Assembly: GCA_019695115.1 (NCBI GenBank) | Contig: JAIBAP010000018.1 | Coordinates: forward strand, 21,076-85,075 | Direction of reading: 5' to 3' | DNA length: 64,000 bases | Source: Caldilineales bacterium | Lineage (GTDB): Bacteria; Chloroflexota; Anaerolineae; J102 | Part shown: one piece after another, positions 1 to 9,799 of the stretch | How positions within the stretch are numbered: position 1 is the stretch's first letter | Layout of the letters: every line of letters begins with the position of its first letter | Notes under the pieces: model-generated | Seen by the model: only the letters and a program-made list of their open reading frames with translations | Told to the model about the DNA's origin: nothing | The model's database searches: none | Program-made: the position numbers and the translations under genes

Positions 1-3000
1 ACCTCGACCTTCATGCCGGCGATGTGGGCGAAGCGGCCATCGGCGATCTCGACGCGGGCATAGCCATTCTCCAGGGTGTCCTTCAGCTGCTGCGGCGTCA
101 TCGCCTCGACGATGGAGACGAAATTGAGGAAGGCGGCGATCTGGAAGGTGGTCAGCTCAGTGATATCGCCGGCCGCGATCAGGCTGTTGTTGCGGATGCC
201 GCCGCCGTTCTGCAAGGCCACCTCCGGCATCGGCGCGCCGAACTGGGCCGCCTGCGCCCGCGCCTGCCAGAGGATGGCGTCGGCGAAGAGGTTGCCTTCG
301 TTGGTCTCCTGGTTGCGGATCTGCGGTCGCCGGCCCTCCAGCGCCACCTCGCTGTGCCCGATCACCGTCTGCGCCAGGCTGGATGTGTAGGCCGTCACCG
401 GGTCGGTCACGTTCGCCTGCACGAATGGGTCAGGCTGCACCGCATCGGGCAAAGCGCCGCCCGCCACCCGCACCATCTTCGAGGCAGCGTCGTCCACCAT
501 CACCACCCGGCCATTGGCGTCGAAGTCCGCCACCAACTGGCCCACGTAGCGATAGTCGCCGGTCGTGCTCACGATCGGCACCAGCGAGCCGTCCTTCTGC
601 GGCGCCCACCACGGATACGGCCCGTGGATGTTCGTCTCGTCGCCCGGCACATAGAGGTCGCCGGGACTGCCCAACGTGTCATCGCCCCCACCCGACACGA
701 TCACATCCAGCCCGTGCACCTGCTTCGCCAGGGCAATGTCATTGAGGATCGTCTGCAACTGCGTCGACAGCACGATGATCTTCGCCCCCGCCACGGTCAG
801 CTTGTCGATCTCCATCTGCACCACGTCGGCGGTGTCGGGGAGGATGGTGACATCGCGCAGGCTGGTGATGAAGGCCGACTCCGGCGGCATCAGCCCGATG
901 ACGCCGATCTTGCGCCCGGCCTTCTCGATGATGACGCTCTTCGCCAGCCGGCCATCGTCCACGAAGGCCTGCATGACCGCCTCCTGGCTGAAGTCGGCGT
1001 TGGCAGCCAAGAAGACCTCGCCGCCAGGCTGGAAGCTGTTGATGAAGTTGGCGGTGATGTCGGGGCCAAAGTCGAAATCGTGATTGCCCAGGCTGATGAC
1101 ATCGTAGCCGATGGCGTCCTGGCCGATGGCGTCGTAGTAGGGCGCGCCCTTATCCAGGCTGGCGTTCCACTCCGCCCCGGCCAGGAAGTTGTCGCCTGCC
1201 TCCACCTTCAGCACCGTGGTGGATATGATAGCCGATGGCGCCAGCGCCGCCTGTTCCAGGTTCTTCATCAGGGCGGTGAAACGGGCGATGCCGCCATAGT
1301 CGACCAACGGCCCCGCGCCCGCGTTCAACAACTTCGATTCGGCGTCGTTGTTGTGGAGCACGGTCAATTGCAGGTTGGCGGTGGGGTTGATGATGATCCG
1401 TCCCGCCCCACCTTCCGGGTACTGCGCCGCCGTGATCGCCCCGCCCAGCCCGCTGACAATGTAGTTCCGCAACGCCTGCTGGTACGTCGCCCCCAGCCGA
1501 ATGTAGTTGTACGGCTTCGAGAACGGGTACTGATCCCCCCCACGGGCCAGAAAGTCGATCGTGGCTACGTTCACATTCTTCGCCGTCGGCGCTATCTGCC
1601 CATCCGCCACCATCACCGTCCCATCGGCCAGGATCACCGACCGCACCCGCTCGCCCGGCGCCGTGATGTTCCCATTCACGTCGATCACCATCCCAGGCTT
1701 GCTTGTGTCCACCACCACCCGCAGCCCTGCCACATGCGCAAAGCGACCGTCCGCAGCCTCGACGCGCGAATAGCCGTTTTCCAATAGATTCTTCAGGTCT
1801 TGCGGCGTCACGTTGGGCACAATGGCGGTGAAGTTCAAGAACGGCGCCACATCGAAGGTCGTCAACTCGGTCACGTCGCCAGCCGCGATCAAGGTGTTGT
1901 TGCGGATGCCGCCGCCGTTCTGGAGGGCGATGTCGGGCATCGGCGCACCAAAGCTGGCCGCCTGCTGTTTGGCCGACCACAGCAACGAATCGACCATCAG
2001 GTTGCCTTCGTTGGTCTCCTGGTTGCGGATCTGCGGTCGCCGGCCCTCCAGCGCCACCTCGCTGTGCCCGATCACCGTCTGCGCCAGGCTGGATGTGTAG
2101 GCCGTCACCGGGTCGGTCACGTTCGCCTGCACGAATGGGTCAGGCTGCACCGCATCGGGCAAAGCGCCGCCCGCCACCCGCACCATCTTCGAAGCGGCGT
2201 CGTCGATCCTGGTCAAACGGCCCTGAGCATCGAAACCAGCCTGCAAACGCCCGACGTAGCGGTAGTCGCCAGAGGTGGTGATGATGGGCACCAAAACACC
2301 ATCGCTGGCCTGCGCCCACATGGGGTACGGGCCGACGATGTTCTTCTCGTCGCCAGGGACGTAGAGATCGCCGGGGTCGCCCAAGACATCATCACCGCCG
2401 CCAGAGACGACGATGTCCAGGCCGTGCAGCTTGGGCACCAGGGCAAGATCGTTCTTGATAGTTTGGAGTTGCGTCGACAGGACGATGATGTTCACGCTCT
2501 GGGCCGTCAGCCGGTCGATCTCGGCCTGGGTCACGCCCACGGTGTCAGGGTCGACGGTGACATCCCGCAGGCTGGTGATGAAGGCCGATTCGGGCGGGGC
2601 CAGGCCGATGACGCCGATCTTGTAGCCTCCCTTCTCGATGACAGCGCTGGCGGCCAGTCTCCCGGCATCTACCAGCGCCTGCAGGCGCGGTTCAGCGCCA
2701 AAGTTGAGGTTGGCGGCGGTGAAGGTCTCGCCGCCAGGCTGGAAGCTCTCGATGAAGTTGGCGGTGATGTCGGGGCCAAAGTCGAAATCGTGATTGCCCA
2801 GGCTGATGACATCGTAGCCGATGGCGTCCTGGCCGATGGCGTCGTAGTAGGGCGTGCCCTTGCTCAGGCTGGCGTTCCATTCCGGCCCGGCCAGGAAGTT
2901 GTCACCTGCCTCCACCTTCAGCACAGGGCCGGGTGCGGACTGCTCCAGATTCTTCATCAAAGCGGCGAAACGTGCGATGCCGCCGTAATCCTCCAACCCA

Positions 3001-3896
3001 CGACCAGCATTCACCAGTTGCGACTCGGCGTCGTTGTTGTGGAGGATGGTCAGTTCCAGGACGGTGTCATCCGTCAGCTGCGCCCCTTGTAGGATGATCG
3101 GCATATAGACGCGATAGACGATGGGCGTGGCCGTCGGTGTCGGCGTCCAGGTGGGGGTGTCGGTGGGCGTCGGCGTGTCGGTGGAGGTAGGCGTATCGGT
3201 CGGTGTCCAGGTGGGGGTGGGAGTGTCGGTCGGCGTGGCCGTGGGCGTCTCTGTCGGCGTGGCCGTGGGGGTGGCAGTCGGGGTAGGGGTGGGGGTGTCG
3301 GTGGGCGTCGGCGTCAAGGTGGGGGTGTCCGTCGGCGTCGGCGTGGGTGTGGGGGCGTTGAAGTAGAAGGCGTTGAGGTGCACCTCCGGCTTGGGCTGGA
3401 ACCACTCGATGGTGGTGTCGTTGAGGATGACGCCATCCTCCGATTCCACGCCCGTCACCACCTGCCCAGCCGGGACTTCGACCACCAGGCGAAAGTAGTC
3501 GTCGATGCGGTCGGGCGTGACATAGAAATTGAAGAAACCGGCGGCGTCGCTGACCACAGTTTGTAGCAAACGGCCCGGTGCGGTCTCGTTGACGTCGCGC
3601 ACATATAGCCTTAGCACCACATCGGGGAAGCCGACTCTACTGCCCGAAGGGCTGCCACGATAGGTGGTGCCACGAAAGCGCCAAATGTCGGTGGCGAGCG
3701 AAAGGTCCGATGCCGTCGAATAGTTGGCCGCCAAATAGTTGGCCGCCAGAGCATCGCTGGCGCCCGAATGAGCCAGGTCATGTCTGGCGACCGGAGCAGC
3801 GGCGTGCGCCAAGGCTGCGCCGGCCACGCTCAGAACCAGGACGACGACAAGAACGATAACAAACAAGAATCGCCGTTGGGGGGACTGCTTCCTCAT
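1..3896 (-). CDS. Tandem-duplicated secreted 5'-nucleotidase/metallophosphatase (UshA-like), 3' end outside window
   Basis: Open from an ATG at 3894-3896 to the window edge, at least 1298 residues, preceded by GGAGG about 9 nt upstream. Order seen: signal peptide (~1-30), a CNA-B/SdrD-like region (~60-175), a Thr-Pro-rich linker (~180-258) ending in YRVYMPIIL, then two copies of calcineurin-like phosphoesterase plus 5'-nucleotidase C-terminal domain. Each copy starts with a metal-binding HNNDAES motif (His ~286 and ~848) followed by GNHDFDFG; copy 1 also shows GGGIRNN in its C-terminal domain. UshA-family enzymes hydrolyse extracellular nucleotides or UDP-sugars; phosphate scavenging is inferred. 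The copies lie 1710 bp apart over most of their length and share two fully identical DNA blocks. Plus-strand frames here are shadows. Confidence 0.9.
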   Translation of the reverse strand, partial: MRKQSPQRRFLFVIVLVVVLVLSVAGAALAHAAAPVARHDLAHSGASDALAANYLAANYSTASDLSLATDIWRFRGTTYRGSPSGSRVGFPDVVLRLYVRDVNETAPGRLLQTVVSDAAGFFNFYVTPDRIDDYFRLVVEVPAGQVVTGVESEDGVILNDTTIEWFQPKPEVHLNAFYFNAPTPTPTPTDTPTLTPTPTDTPTPTPTATPTATPTETPTATPTDTPTPTWTPTDTPTSTDTPTPTDTPTWTPTPTATPIVYRVYMPIILQGAQLTDDTVLELTILHNNDAESQLVNAGRGLEDYGGIARFAALMKNLEQSAPGPVLKVEAGDNFLAGPEWNASLSKGTPYYDAIGQDAIGYDVISLGNHDFDFGPDITANFIESFQPGGETFTAANLNFGAEPRLQALVDAGRLAASAVIEKGGYKIGVIGLAPPESAFITSLRDVTVDPDTVGVTQAEIDRLTAQSVNIIVLSTQLQTIKNDLALVPKLHGLDIVVSGGGDDVLGDPGDLYVPGDEKNIVGPYPMWAQASDGVLVPIITTSGDYRYVGRLQAGFDAQGRLTRIDDAASKMVRVAGGALPDAVQPDPFVQANVTDPVTAYTSSLAQTVIGHSEVALEGRRPQIRNQETNEGNLMVDSLLWSAKQQAASFGAPMPDIALQNGGGIRNNTLIAAGDVTELTTFDVAPFLNFTAIVPNVTPQDLKNLLENGYSRVEAADGRFAHVAGLRVVVDTSKPGMVIDVNGNITAPGERVRSVILADGTVMVADGQIAPTAKNVNVATIDFLARGGDQYPFSKPYNYIRLGATYQQALRNYIVSGLGGAITAAQYPEGGAGRIIINPTANLQLTVLHNNDAESKLLNAGAGPLVDYGGIARFTALMKNLEQAALAPSAIISTTVLKVEAGDNFLAGAEWNASLDKGAPYYDAIGQDAIGYDVISLGNHDFDFGPDITANFINSFQPGGEVFLAANADFSQEAVMQAFVDDGRLAKSVIIEKAGRKIGVIGLMPPESAFITSLRDVTILPDTADVVQMEIDKLTVAGAKIIVLSTQLQTILNDIALAKQVHGLDVIVSGGGDDTLGSPGDLYVPGDETNIHGPYPWWAPQKDGSLVPIVSTTGDYRYVGQLVADFDANGRVVMVDDAASKMVRVAGGALPDAVQPDPFVQANVTDPVTAYTSSLAQTVIGHSEVALEGRRPQIRNQETNEGNLFADAILWQARAQAAQFGAPMPEVALQNGGGIRNNSLIAAGDITELTTFQIAAFLNFVSIVEAMTPQQLKDTLENGYARVEIADGRFAHIAGMKVE
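289..482. repeat. 194-bp block identical to 1999-2192 (internal gene duplication)
   Basis: These bases match 1999-2192 without difference at an offset of exactly 1710 bp (570 codons), although the flanking parts of the two nucleotidase copies have diverged. A second identical block is 1041-1144 against 2751-2854, same offset. Recent gene conversion or strong constraint would explain this. Confidence 0.85.
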
Positions 3897-4058
3897 TTGT
3901 ACATTCCTCCATGGAATCAAAGAGCCGTATGTAACCCATGTTTCCCGCCCGGCGGCCCGGCTCGAGTGGCCGCAAGGCTTTGTTTGCAGTAGAGCGAGAA
4001 GGATACTCGCGACCGCCCCCGCGCGCAAACTGAGGCCCGGCCACCGTTTCGCCCGCTG

Positions 4059-5615
4059 TCAGCGCCCCACCGCAGATGCTGGCGCTTGCGCCGCCAACCA
4101 CAGCGGCAAATAGAGGCTGCGGGCCGGGGTGGGGGTGACGGTCGGCGTCTCGGTGGTGGTGGCGGTGGGGGTGACGGTCGGCGTCTCGGTGGCGGTGGTG
4201 GTGGGGGTGACGGTCGGCGTCTCGGTGGGCGTCGACGTGGGCGTGGCTGTGGCAGCCGCCGCCGAGAGGGCGGCCAGGGCGTCGGCGATCTGCACCAGGC
4301 CATAGCCGGTGTCGTTGTCTTTGCCGGGCGCGCCCAGATCGAGGGCTGTGTCTTGCAGGGCCTGGCGGATTTGCTGGCGGTCGGCCTGCGGGACGTATGA
4401 CCACAGCAGCGCTACTATGCCCGAAACCTGTGCCGCTGCCATCGAAGTGCCGTGTTTGTACTTGTACTCCCAAACGCCGCGTTCGTAGGTCTGCTGGAGA
4501 ATGCCGTCGGGGAAACCGTCAGCGTTCAGATCGGCGTTGATGTTGCCGCCCGGCGCGCTGAGGCTGAGCGCTGCGCCCCGGTTGGAGTACGGCGCCCGGT
4601 TGAGGGCGTAATCCACCCCGGCCACGGCGATGACCTCCGGGTGATTGGCGGGGAACATGACCGTCTGCTGGTTGCTGTTGCCGCCGGCCGCCACGATGAC
4701 GATGCCCGACGCCGCCGTCTGGCTGATGGCCTCGTTGAGGATGCTGTTCGAGCAGGCCGGCCAGGTCAGCGAGCCGCAAGGCCCGCCCAGTGAGAGATTG
4801 ACGATGTCGGCGCCGTGCTGGCGCGCCCAGTCCACCCCCTTGGCCACATTGCCGAAGCTGCCGTTCCCTGAGGCATCGAGGACTTTGACCGGCATGATCT
4901 CGGCCTCGAAGGCGACGCCGGCCACGCCCATGTCATTATCGGTGCACTGGGCGATGCTGCCGGCCACATGGGTGCCGTGGCCGAAGTTGTCGGCAGCCGT
5001 ACCGGGGCCGCTCTGGTCGGTGAGGACATTGTACTCGTCCACGAAGGTGCGGCAGGCCAGGTCGCTGCCCTGGCTGACGCCCGAATCCACCACTGCCACC
5101 ACCACGCCCGACCCTCTGGACGTCTCCCAGGCCGCCGGCGCCTGGATGGGGGCGAAGTTCCACTGGCGGGGGTAGAGGGGGTCGTTGGGGGTGAAGGAGG
5201 GGCGGAGGGGGGTGAGTGCAGACTGGGGAGTGGTGATTGGGGATTGGAAATTGGAGGTTGGAGATGGGAGATCGGAGATGGGGTCGGCTGCGAACAGGTA
5301 GTCCAGTTCGGCCAGGAGGACGCCGGGGGTGGCGGCCCAGCGGTGGACGGCGGCGATGGCCGTCTCTCCCGCCCCCACCGGCGCCCTGTACCAGGCCCCG
5401 AACACACTCTGGCCGAGCCCCGCCGGCCTGGCGGCGCCAGCTGCCAGCCTGACCAGTACATAGCCGGTCGCATGGGGACGGGTGGGATCGACGGCATAGC
5501 CCAGACGGCCGGGCGCGGGCGGCAGGGCCAGGGCAAAGGCATGGAAGTGCGAGGCCAGGAGGAGGCAGAGACTGCCGATCAGGATGAACAAAACGCTGGT
5601 GGCAAAGCGACGCAT
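4059..5615 (-). CDS. Secreted subtilisin-like serine protease (S8 family)
   Basis: 518 residues. Order: N-terminal hydrophobic signal segment (~8-30), a propeptide-like region (~38-110), a low-complexity linker (~112-138), the S8 catalytic domain, then a Thr-Pro-rich C-terminal linker ending in RSLYLPLWLAAQ. The triad is visible: Asp177 in VAVVDSGV, His213 in GHGTHVAG, Ser391 in GTSMAAAQ; the oxyanion Asn is about 313 in GGNSN. It should be an exported endopeptidase, perhaps surface-held through the C-terminal tail. It lies 162 bp upstream of the nucleotidase on the same strand and is divergent from the ilv leader. The linker is encoded by an intergenic-type word repeat. Confidence 0.93.
   Translation of the reverse strand: MRRFATSVLFILIGSLCLLLASHFHAFALALPPAPGRLGYAVDPTRPHATGYVLVRLAAGAARPAGLGQSVFGAWYRAPVGAGETAIAAVHRWAATPGVLLAELDYLFAADPISDLPSPTSNFQSPITTPQSALTPLRPSFTPNDPLYPRQWNFAPIQAPAAWETSRGSGVVVAVVDSGVSQGSDLACRTFVDEYNVLTDQSGPGTAADNFGHGTHVAGSIAQCTDNDMGVAGVAFEAEIMPVKVLDASGNGSFGNVAKGVDWARQHGADIVNLSLGGPCGSLTWPACSNSILNEAISQTAASGIVIVAAGGNSNQQTVMFPANHPEVIAVAGVDYALNRAPYSNRGAALSLSAPGGNINADLNADGFPDGILQQTYERGVWEYKYKHGTSMAAAQVSGIVALLWSYVPQADRQQIRQALQDTALDLGAPGKDNDTGYGLVQIADALAALSAAAATATPTSTPTETPTVTPTTTATETPTVTPTATTTETPTVTPTPARSLYLPLWLAAQAPASAVGR
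5202..5279 (-). repeat. Word repeat inside the S8 protease coding sequence
   Basis: On the coding strand this reads as CCAATC/CATCTCC-type words like those before leuC and cimA. It is translated in frame as a Ser/Pro/Thr-rich linker containing SNFQSPITTPQS between propeptide and catalytic domain. Confidence 0.7.
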
Positions 5616-5663
5616 GGGCGAAGTGGCTCCCGTGCAAGAGGATGGTCTAGCCTACACCGAAAG

Positions 5664-5693
5664 TTGACAAGGCTCCAACTCTGGTCGTATACT
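5664..5693 (+). promoter_or_regulatory. Sigma70-type promoter of the ilv-leu cluster
   Basis: TTGACA at 5664-5669, an 18-nt spacer, TATACT at 5688-5693. The predicted transcription start is about 5700, some 33 nt before the leader peptide ATG. The -35 is consensus and the -10 matches five of six bases. Confidence 0.75.
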
Positions 5694-5732
5694 CCCGCCC
5701 ATCCTCAGACAAGTCATCGTCTTGGCGCCGAA

Positions 5733-5840
5733 ATGCCTTCTGCCACTGCCTCCACCCTGATCCTCGTTAGCGTTAAGCTCCTCGTCCTTATTAGCGGCCA
5801 GGAGCCGTCACCGGTTGGAAGGCAAGCGCCAGGCAACTAG
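5733..5840 (+). CDS. Branched-chain amino acid leader peptide (attenuation control peptide)
   Basis: A 35-codon reading frame between the promoter and the terminator ahead of ilvB. Residues 9-20 read LILVSVKLLVLI: five Leu, two Ile and three Val in twelve codons, the regulatory-codon run expected of an ilv or leu leader peptide such as enterobacterial ilvL. A ribosome stalled there for lack of charged tRNA would sit upstream of the antiterminator segment 5811-5822, which lies within codons 27-30. No strong Shine-Dalgarno is seen. The frame is also the tail of a longer open frame antisense to the protease, so the ATG is inferred from promoter position and the codon run. Confidence 0.75.
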   Translation: MPSATASTLILVSVKLLVLISGQEPSPVGRQAPGN

Positions 5841-5896
5841 ACCACAGCGCACACCCAGGCGAAATCAGCCCCCTTCCAACCGGAAGGGGGTTTTTT
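5811..5896 (+). terminator. Attenuator: antiterminator and intrinsic terminator upstream of ilvB
   Basis: Terminator: 9-bp stem 5869-5877 with 5882-5890, loop AACC, then six T (5891-5896). Antiterminator: CCGGTTGGAAGG (5811-5822) is a perfect 12-bp complement of 5872-5883, so pairing excludes the terminator. A possible protector stem pairs 5723-5728 and 5735-5740 with 5826-5831 and 5818-5823. Together these give the mutually exclusive 1:2, 2:3 and 3:4 structures of classical translation-coupled attenuation. Confidence 0.8.
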
Positions 5897-5929
5897 GTTC
5901 CTTCCCACAACCCAAAACCCAGGCAATGT

Positions 5930-5972
5930 CGCCCTCATTTCTCGTTCGTAGACGTGGTTTGAGGGCGTTTTT
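5930..5972 (+). terminator. Second terminator-like hairpin before ilvB
   Basis: CGCCCTCA (5930-5937) pairs with TGAGGGCG (5960-5967) over a 22-nt loop, followed by five T. The loop is long, so it may be weak; it could back up the attenuator. Confidence 0.35.
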
Positions 5973-6058
5973 GTTTGTTATTGGTTATTTGTTATTGGAT
6001 ACTATCGGTCAACAACCAATAACCAATAACCAATAACCAATCGCCAATAACCAATCTC
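5972..6058. repeat. Inverted word repeat (TTATTGG / CCAATAA) before ilvB
   Basis: GTTATTGG-type words at 5972-5997 are followed by CCAATAACC-type words at 6014-6058, an imperfect inverted repeat ending just before the ilvB ribosome binding site. Confidence 0.8.
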
Positions 6059-6078
6059 CACTCACAGGAGTCACACGT

Positions 6079-7797
6079 ATGAAGTTGACAGGTTCGAAGA
6101 TCATTTGGGAAGCACTGATCAAGGAAGGCGTCACCACCGTCTTCGGTTATCCGGGCGGGGCCATCCTCCCTGCTTACGATGCCCTCGTCGATTATCCGCA
6201 GATCCATCATGTCCTGACCCGACACGAGCAAGGCGCCGCCCACATGGCCGAAGGCTATGCCCGCGTCGGCGGTGATGTGGGGGTGTGCGCGGCCACCTCG
6301 GGGCCGGGCGCCACCAACCTGGTCACGGGCCTGGCCGATGCCATGATGGACTCGATCCCCATCATCGCCATCACCGGCCAGGTGCCGACGAATCTGCTGG
6401 GCAACGACGCCTTCCAAGAAACCGACGTGACCGGGATCACGCAGCCGATCACCAAGCACAACTACCTGGTGACCGATGTGCACGAGCTGCCACATGTGAT
6501 GAAAGAGGCGTTCTACGTCGCCCGCACCGGCAGGCCGGGGCCGGTGCTGATCGACATCTGCAAGGATGTGCAGAACGCCAGCACCGAATTCGATTACGAG
6601 GCCATCGAGGTGAAGCTGCCGGGGTTCAATCCTTTCTTCGGCATCGACGAGGACAAGGTGCGGAAGGCGGCAGAACTGATCAACAACAGCCGCAAACCGT
6701 TGATCATCGCTGGGCATGGGGTGCAGATGGGGAACGCGACCCAGGAGTTGCGGGCGCTGGCCGAGAAAGCCGAGATACCGATCACGACCACGCTTCTGGG
6801 GCTGGGGGACATCCCCGAAGGCCACCCCCTGGCTCTGGGGATGTGCGGGATGCATGGCGAGGCCCACACCAATATGGCTGTGCAAGCCTGCGATCTGCTG
6901 ATCGGCATCGGCATGCGCTTCGACGACCGCGTGACCGGCCGACTCGATTCCTTCGCCCGCCACGCCAAGATCATCCACATGGAACTGGACCCCGCCGAAG
7001 TGAGCAAGAATGTGCGCCCCGACGTGGCCCTGGTCGGCGACTGCAAAGAGGGATTGCAGGCGCTGCTGCCCCTGGTCCATCCGGCCCGGCATCAGGGGTG
7101 GCTGAACGAGATCCGCGGCTGGCAGGCGGATGGACAGGAGCGCGACATCCTGGGGGCGGAGGTCGATGAACTGATCCCGCCCTATGTCATGCGCCAACTT
7201 TGGCACGCCACGCAGGGCCGGTGCATTATGGCGACGGATGTGGGCCAACACCAGATGTGGGAGGCGCAGTATTTTCTGCACGACCGCCCGCGTCAGTTGA
7301 TCACCTCCGGCGGGCTGGGGACGATGGGCTTTGCCCTGCCGGCGGCCATCGGCGCCCAGATGGCTGCTCCCGAAGCGTTGGTGTGGGCCGTAGCCGGGGA
7401 TGGCGGTTTCCAGATGACGATGCAGGAATTGGCCGTCATCGTCCAGGAGAAGCTGCCGCTGAAGATCGCTATCATCAATAATGGCTTCCTGGGCATGGTG
7501 CGGCAGTGGCAACAGCTGTTTTATGACAAGCGCTACAGCGGCACCCCCATGCTCAGCCCCGATTTCGTCAAGATCGCCGACGCCTACGACATCCCCGGTT
7601 GCCGCGTGAACCGGCGCGAGGATGTCGCCGCGGCTTTCGAACAGGCCCACAACACCGACGGCCCCTTCTTGATCGAATTCCGGGTCAAGGAAGAGGTGAA
7701 TGTCTACCCGATGGTGGCGCCAGGCGCAGGCGTGAGCGATCTGATCCGTCGCCCGAAGGTCGTGCAAGGCCCCAGCGGCGTGGCTCCGGCCTGGTGA
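6079..7797 (+). CDS. ilvB: Acetolactate synthase large (catalytic) subunit
   Basis: 572 residues, usual length. Catalyses ThDP-dependent condensation of pyruvate to 2-acetolactate, or of pyruvate with 2-oxobutyrate, the first common step of Val/Leu/Ile synthesis in the cytoplasm. Seen: N-terminal ThDP pyrimidine domain with [15 protein letters not shown] and the catalytic Glu50 in [16 protein letters not shown]-terminal ThDP pyrophosphate motif from GDGG (440-443) to NN (467-468). AGGAG lies about 10 nt before the ATG. It is the first structural gene after the attenuator, with the regulatory subunit next, and should respond to branched-chain aminoacyl-tRNA supply. Confidence 0.97.
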   Translation: MKLTGSKIIWEALIKEGVTTVFGYPGGAILPAYDALVDYPQIHHVLTRHEQGAAHMAEGYARVGGDVGVCAATSGPGATNLVTGLADAMMDSIPIIAITGQVPTNLLGNDAFQETDVTGITQPITKHNYLVTDVHELPHVMKEAFYVARTGRPGPVLIDICKDVQNASTEFDYEAIEVKLPGFNPFFGIDEDKVRKAAELINNSRKPLIIAGHGVQMGNATQELRALAEKAEIPITTTLLGLGDIPEGHPLALGMCGMHGEAHTNMAVQACDLLIGIGMRFDDRVTGRLDSFARHAKIIHMELDPAEVSKNVRPDVALVGDCKEGLQALLPLVHPARHQGWLNEIRGWQADGQERDILGAEVDELIPPYVMRQLWHATQGRCIMATDVGQHQMWEAQYFLHDRPRQLITSGGLGTMGFALPAAIGAQMAAPEALVWAVAGDGGFQMTMQELAVIVQEKLPLKIAIINNGFLGMVRQWQQLFYDKRYSGTPMLSPDFVKIADAYDIPGCRVNRREDVAAAFEQAHNTDGPFLIEFRVKEEVNVYPMVAPGAGVSDLIRRPKVVQGPSGVAPAW

Positions 7798-7868
7798 TGG
7801 AGACGCAGAGATGCGGAGACGCAGAGACATTGAGACGCAGAGATGGGGCGACGCAGAGACGCAGAGAT
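7798..7868 (+). repeat. Word repeat (GAGACGCAGA) between ilvB and ilvN
   Basis: Degenerate tandem copies of GAGACGCAGA directly after the ilvB stop, purine-rich on the coding strand. No partner with the opposite orientation is present in this gap. Confidence 0.8.
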
Positions 7869-7901
7869 TGAAGCGACGCCTGCTCATCAGACGAGGAAAC
7901 G

Positions 7902-8456
7902 ATGAACGGAACTGATTCAAGCAGCAAAGGTTATTCCAAGCATACCGTCGTGGCCTGGCTGGAGGACAAGCCGGGCGTGCTGAACCGGGTGGTGGGGCTG
8001 TTTCGCCGCCGCGGGTTCAATATCGAGAGTCTGTCGGTCGGGCATAGCGAGACGCCCGGCATCAGCCGCCTGACTTTTGTCGTCAACGGCGATGATCGCA
8101 TGGTCGATCAGGCGGTCAAGCAGCTGTATAAGCTGGTGAATGTCACCCGCGTCGAAGATCTGACCGACCACCCGGCCGTGATCCGCGAGATGGCGTTGAT
8201 CCGGGTCAAGGTGGATGGGCAGACGCGGTCGGAGGTGATGCAGATCGTGGACATCTACCGCCAGCAGATCGTGGACGTGAGCATGGATGCGCTGGTGATC
8301 CAGGCGGTGGGGGCCGAAGACAGGGTGAACAGCCTGATCGAGTTGCTGAGCAACTATCCCATCCTGGAGATGGTGCGCACCGGCTCGGTGGCAATGACGC
8401 GCGGCCATGCCGGACGCAATGGCAGTTCGGCGCCGTTGCGACGAGCAGCGCTGTAA
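7902..8456 (+). CDS. ilvN: Acetolactate synthase small (regulatory) subunit
   Basis: 184 residues. An N-terminal ACT domain (~10-85) begins with [21 protein letters not shown] and includes [16 protein letters not shown], the valine-binding feedback region of the family; a C-terminal ALS-specific domain follows (~95-165). It binds IlvB, stimulates it and confers feedback inhibition. GAGGAAACG immediately precedes the ATG at 7902. The order ilvB-ilvN-ilvC is standard. Confidence 0.95.
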   Translation: MNGTDSSSKGYSKHTVVAWLEDKPGVLNRVVGLFRRRGFNIESLSVGHSETPGISRLTFVVNGDDRMVDQAVKQLYKLVNVTRVEDLTDHPAVIREMALIRVKVDGQTRSEVMQIVDIYRQQIVDVSMDALVIQAVGAEDRVNSLIELLSNYPILEMVRTGSVAMTRGHAGRNGSSAPLRRAAL

Positions 8457-8545
8457 TCACCTGGTTATTGGTTATTGGTTATTAGGAGCAGTAATCTCCA
8501 ATAACCAATCTCCAACAACCAATCTCCAACAACCAATCTCCCCTT
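8457..8545. repeat. Inverted word repeat between ilvN and ilvC
   Basis: GGTTATTGGTTATTGG right after the ilvN stop is followed by CCAATAACCAATCTCC-type words before ilvC, so the gap RNA can fold back. An AAAGGA site remains free before the ilvC start. Confidence 0.8.
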
Positions 8546-8566
8546 CATTCCAAAGGACTACTTTTC

Positions 8567-9568
8567 ATGGCAACTATCTACTACGACAAGGATGCCGATC
8601 TTTCTCGGCTGGCAGGACGCAAGATCGCCGTACTGGGCTACGGCAGCCAGGGCCATGCCCATAGCCTCAATCTGCGCGACAGCGGCATGGACGTGCGCGT
8701 GGGTCTGTACAAAGGCTCGGGTTCGTGGGCGAAGGCCGAGGCCGAGGGTCTGCGCGTGGTCTCGACCGATCAGGCCTGCGCCGAAGCTGACGTGATCATG
8801 ATCCTGGCGCCCGACACCTCGCAAGCGAAGATCTATAAGGAGAGTATCGAACCGCACCTGAAGCCCGGCAAGACGCTGATGTTCGGGCACGGCTTCAACA
8901 TCCGTTTCGGCCAGATCGTGCCGCCGGGCTTCGTGGATGTGAGTATGGTGGCGCCGAAAGCGCCGGGGCACCGTGTGCGCGAGGTGTTCAGCGAGGGGGT
9001 CGGCACGCCGGGGCTGGTGGCGGTCTATCAGGATGCCAGCGGCAATGCCTGGGCCGACGCACTGGCCTACGCCAAGGGCATCGGCTGCACCCGGGCTGGA
9101 GCCATCGTCACCACCTTCAAGGAAGAAACCGAGACCGATCTCTTTGGTGAACAGGCGGTGTTGTGCGGCGGCGTCAGCGCCCTGGTCAAGGCCGGGTTCG
9201 AGACGCTGGTCAAGGCCGGGTATCAGCCGGAAGTGGCCTATTTCGAGTGTATGCACGAGCTGAAACTGATCGTCGATCTGTTCTACCAGGGGGGGCTGAA
9301 TTATATGCGCTATTCAGTTAGCGATACGGCCGAGCATGGCGATTATCATGCCGGCGACATGCTCATCACCGACGAAACCAAAGCCACCATGGGTAAGATC
9401 CTCGATGACATCCAGTCCGGCGCCTATGCCGAGGAGTGGATCGAGGAGAACGCCAACGGCCGCCCCAACTTCAACGCCCGCCGCGCTGCCGAGCGGGAGC
9501 ATCAGATCGAGCAGGTCGGGCGCGACTTGCGGCGGATGATGCCGTGGTTGAAGGCGAAGGAGGTGTAG
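8567..9568 (+). CDS. ilvC: Ketol-acid reductoisomerase (class I)
   Basis: 333 residues, class I length. Converts 2-acetolactate (or 2-aceto-2-hydroxybutyrate) to the 2,3-dihydroxy acid using Mg2+ and NAD(P)H. Seen: Rossmann motif [10 protein letters not shown] (24-33); the cofactor-selecting loop YKGSGSW, whose Lys/Ser pattern suggests NADPH; metal-binding ETDLFGEQ and a second acidic cluster [13 protein letters not shown] in the helical C-terminal half. AAAGGA sits about 12 nt before the ATG. ilvD, the next enzyme of the pathway, is not adjacent. Confidence 0.97.
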   Translation: MATIYYDKDADLSRLAGRKIAVLGYGSQGHAHSLNLRDSGMDVRVGLYKGSGSWAKAEAEGLRVVSTDQACAEADVIMILAPDTSQAKIYKESIEPHLKPGKTLMFGHGFNIRFGQIVPPGFVDVSMVAPKAPGHRVREVFSEGVGTPGLVAVYQDASGNAWADALAYAKGIGCTRAGAIVTTFKEETETDLFGEQAVLCGGVSALVKAGFETLVKAGYQPEVAYFECMHELKLIVDLFYQGGLNYMRYSVSDTAEHGDYHAGDMLITDETKATMGKILDDIQSGAYAEEWIEENANGRPNFNARRAAEREHQIEQVGRDLRRMMPWLKAKEV

Positions 9569-9785
9569 GTGGCAGGTCGCAGGTGGCAGGTCGCAGGTGG
9601 CAGGTCGCAGGTGGCAGGTGGCAGGTGGCAGGTCGCAGGCGGCAGGCGGCAGGCGGCAGGCGGCAGGCGGCAGGTCGCAGGTGGCAGGTCGCAGGTCGCA
9701 GAGCTTGTCCTGAGTGGAACGAAGGATCGCAGGTCGCAGGTCGCAGAGCTTGTCCTGAGTGAAACGAAGGATCGCAGGTGCTGCG
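9569..9785 (+). repeat. Long G-rich word repeat after ilvC
   Basis: Tandem GGCAGGTCGCAGGT-type words cover 9569-9700, then two copies of an AGCTTGTCCTGAGTG(G/A)AACGAAGGAT element (about 9701 and 9748). The complementary CCACCTGCC words appear only after the next gene, at 10261-10290. Confidence 0.85.
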
Positions 9786-9799
9786 AGTAGGAGGCAAGG

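Noticed and set aside
24..1787. Long plus-strand open frame (587 codons), and 1800-3092 (430 codons)
   Set aside because: Antisense to the nucleotidase gene; the translations are His/Arg/Gly-rich without domains, while the minus strand reads as a recognisable enzyme.
3115..3366. Repeated GVSVGVGV and TPHADGHP-type small frames
   Set aside because: Off-frame readings of the Thr-Pro linker of the nucleotidase.
4968..5840. Plus-strand open frame of 290 codons ending at the ilv leader stop
   Set aside because: Mostly antisense to the S8 protease; only its last 36 codons, after the promoter at 5664-5693, are credible as the leader peptide.
5992..7920. Minus-strand open frame of 642 codons
   Set aside because: Antisense shadow of ilvB, caused by GC-rich codon use.
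9569..9785. Possible CRISPR array in the regular GGCAGGTCGCAGG repeats
   Set aside because: Units are short, degenerate and contiguous with no unique spacers, and no cas genes are present.
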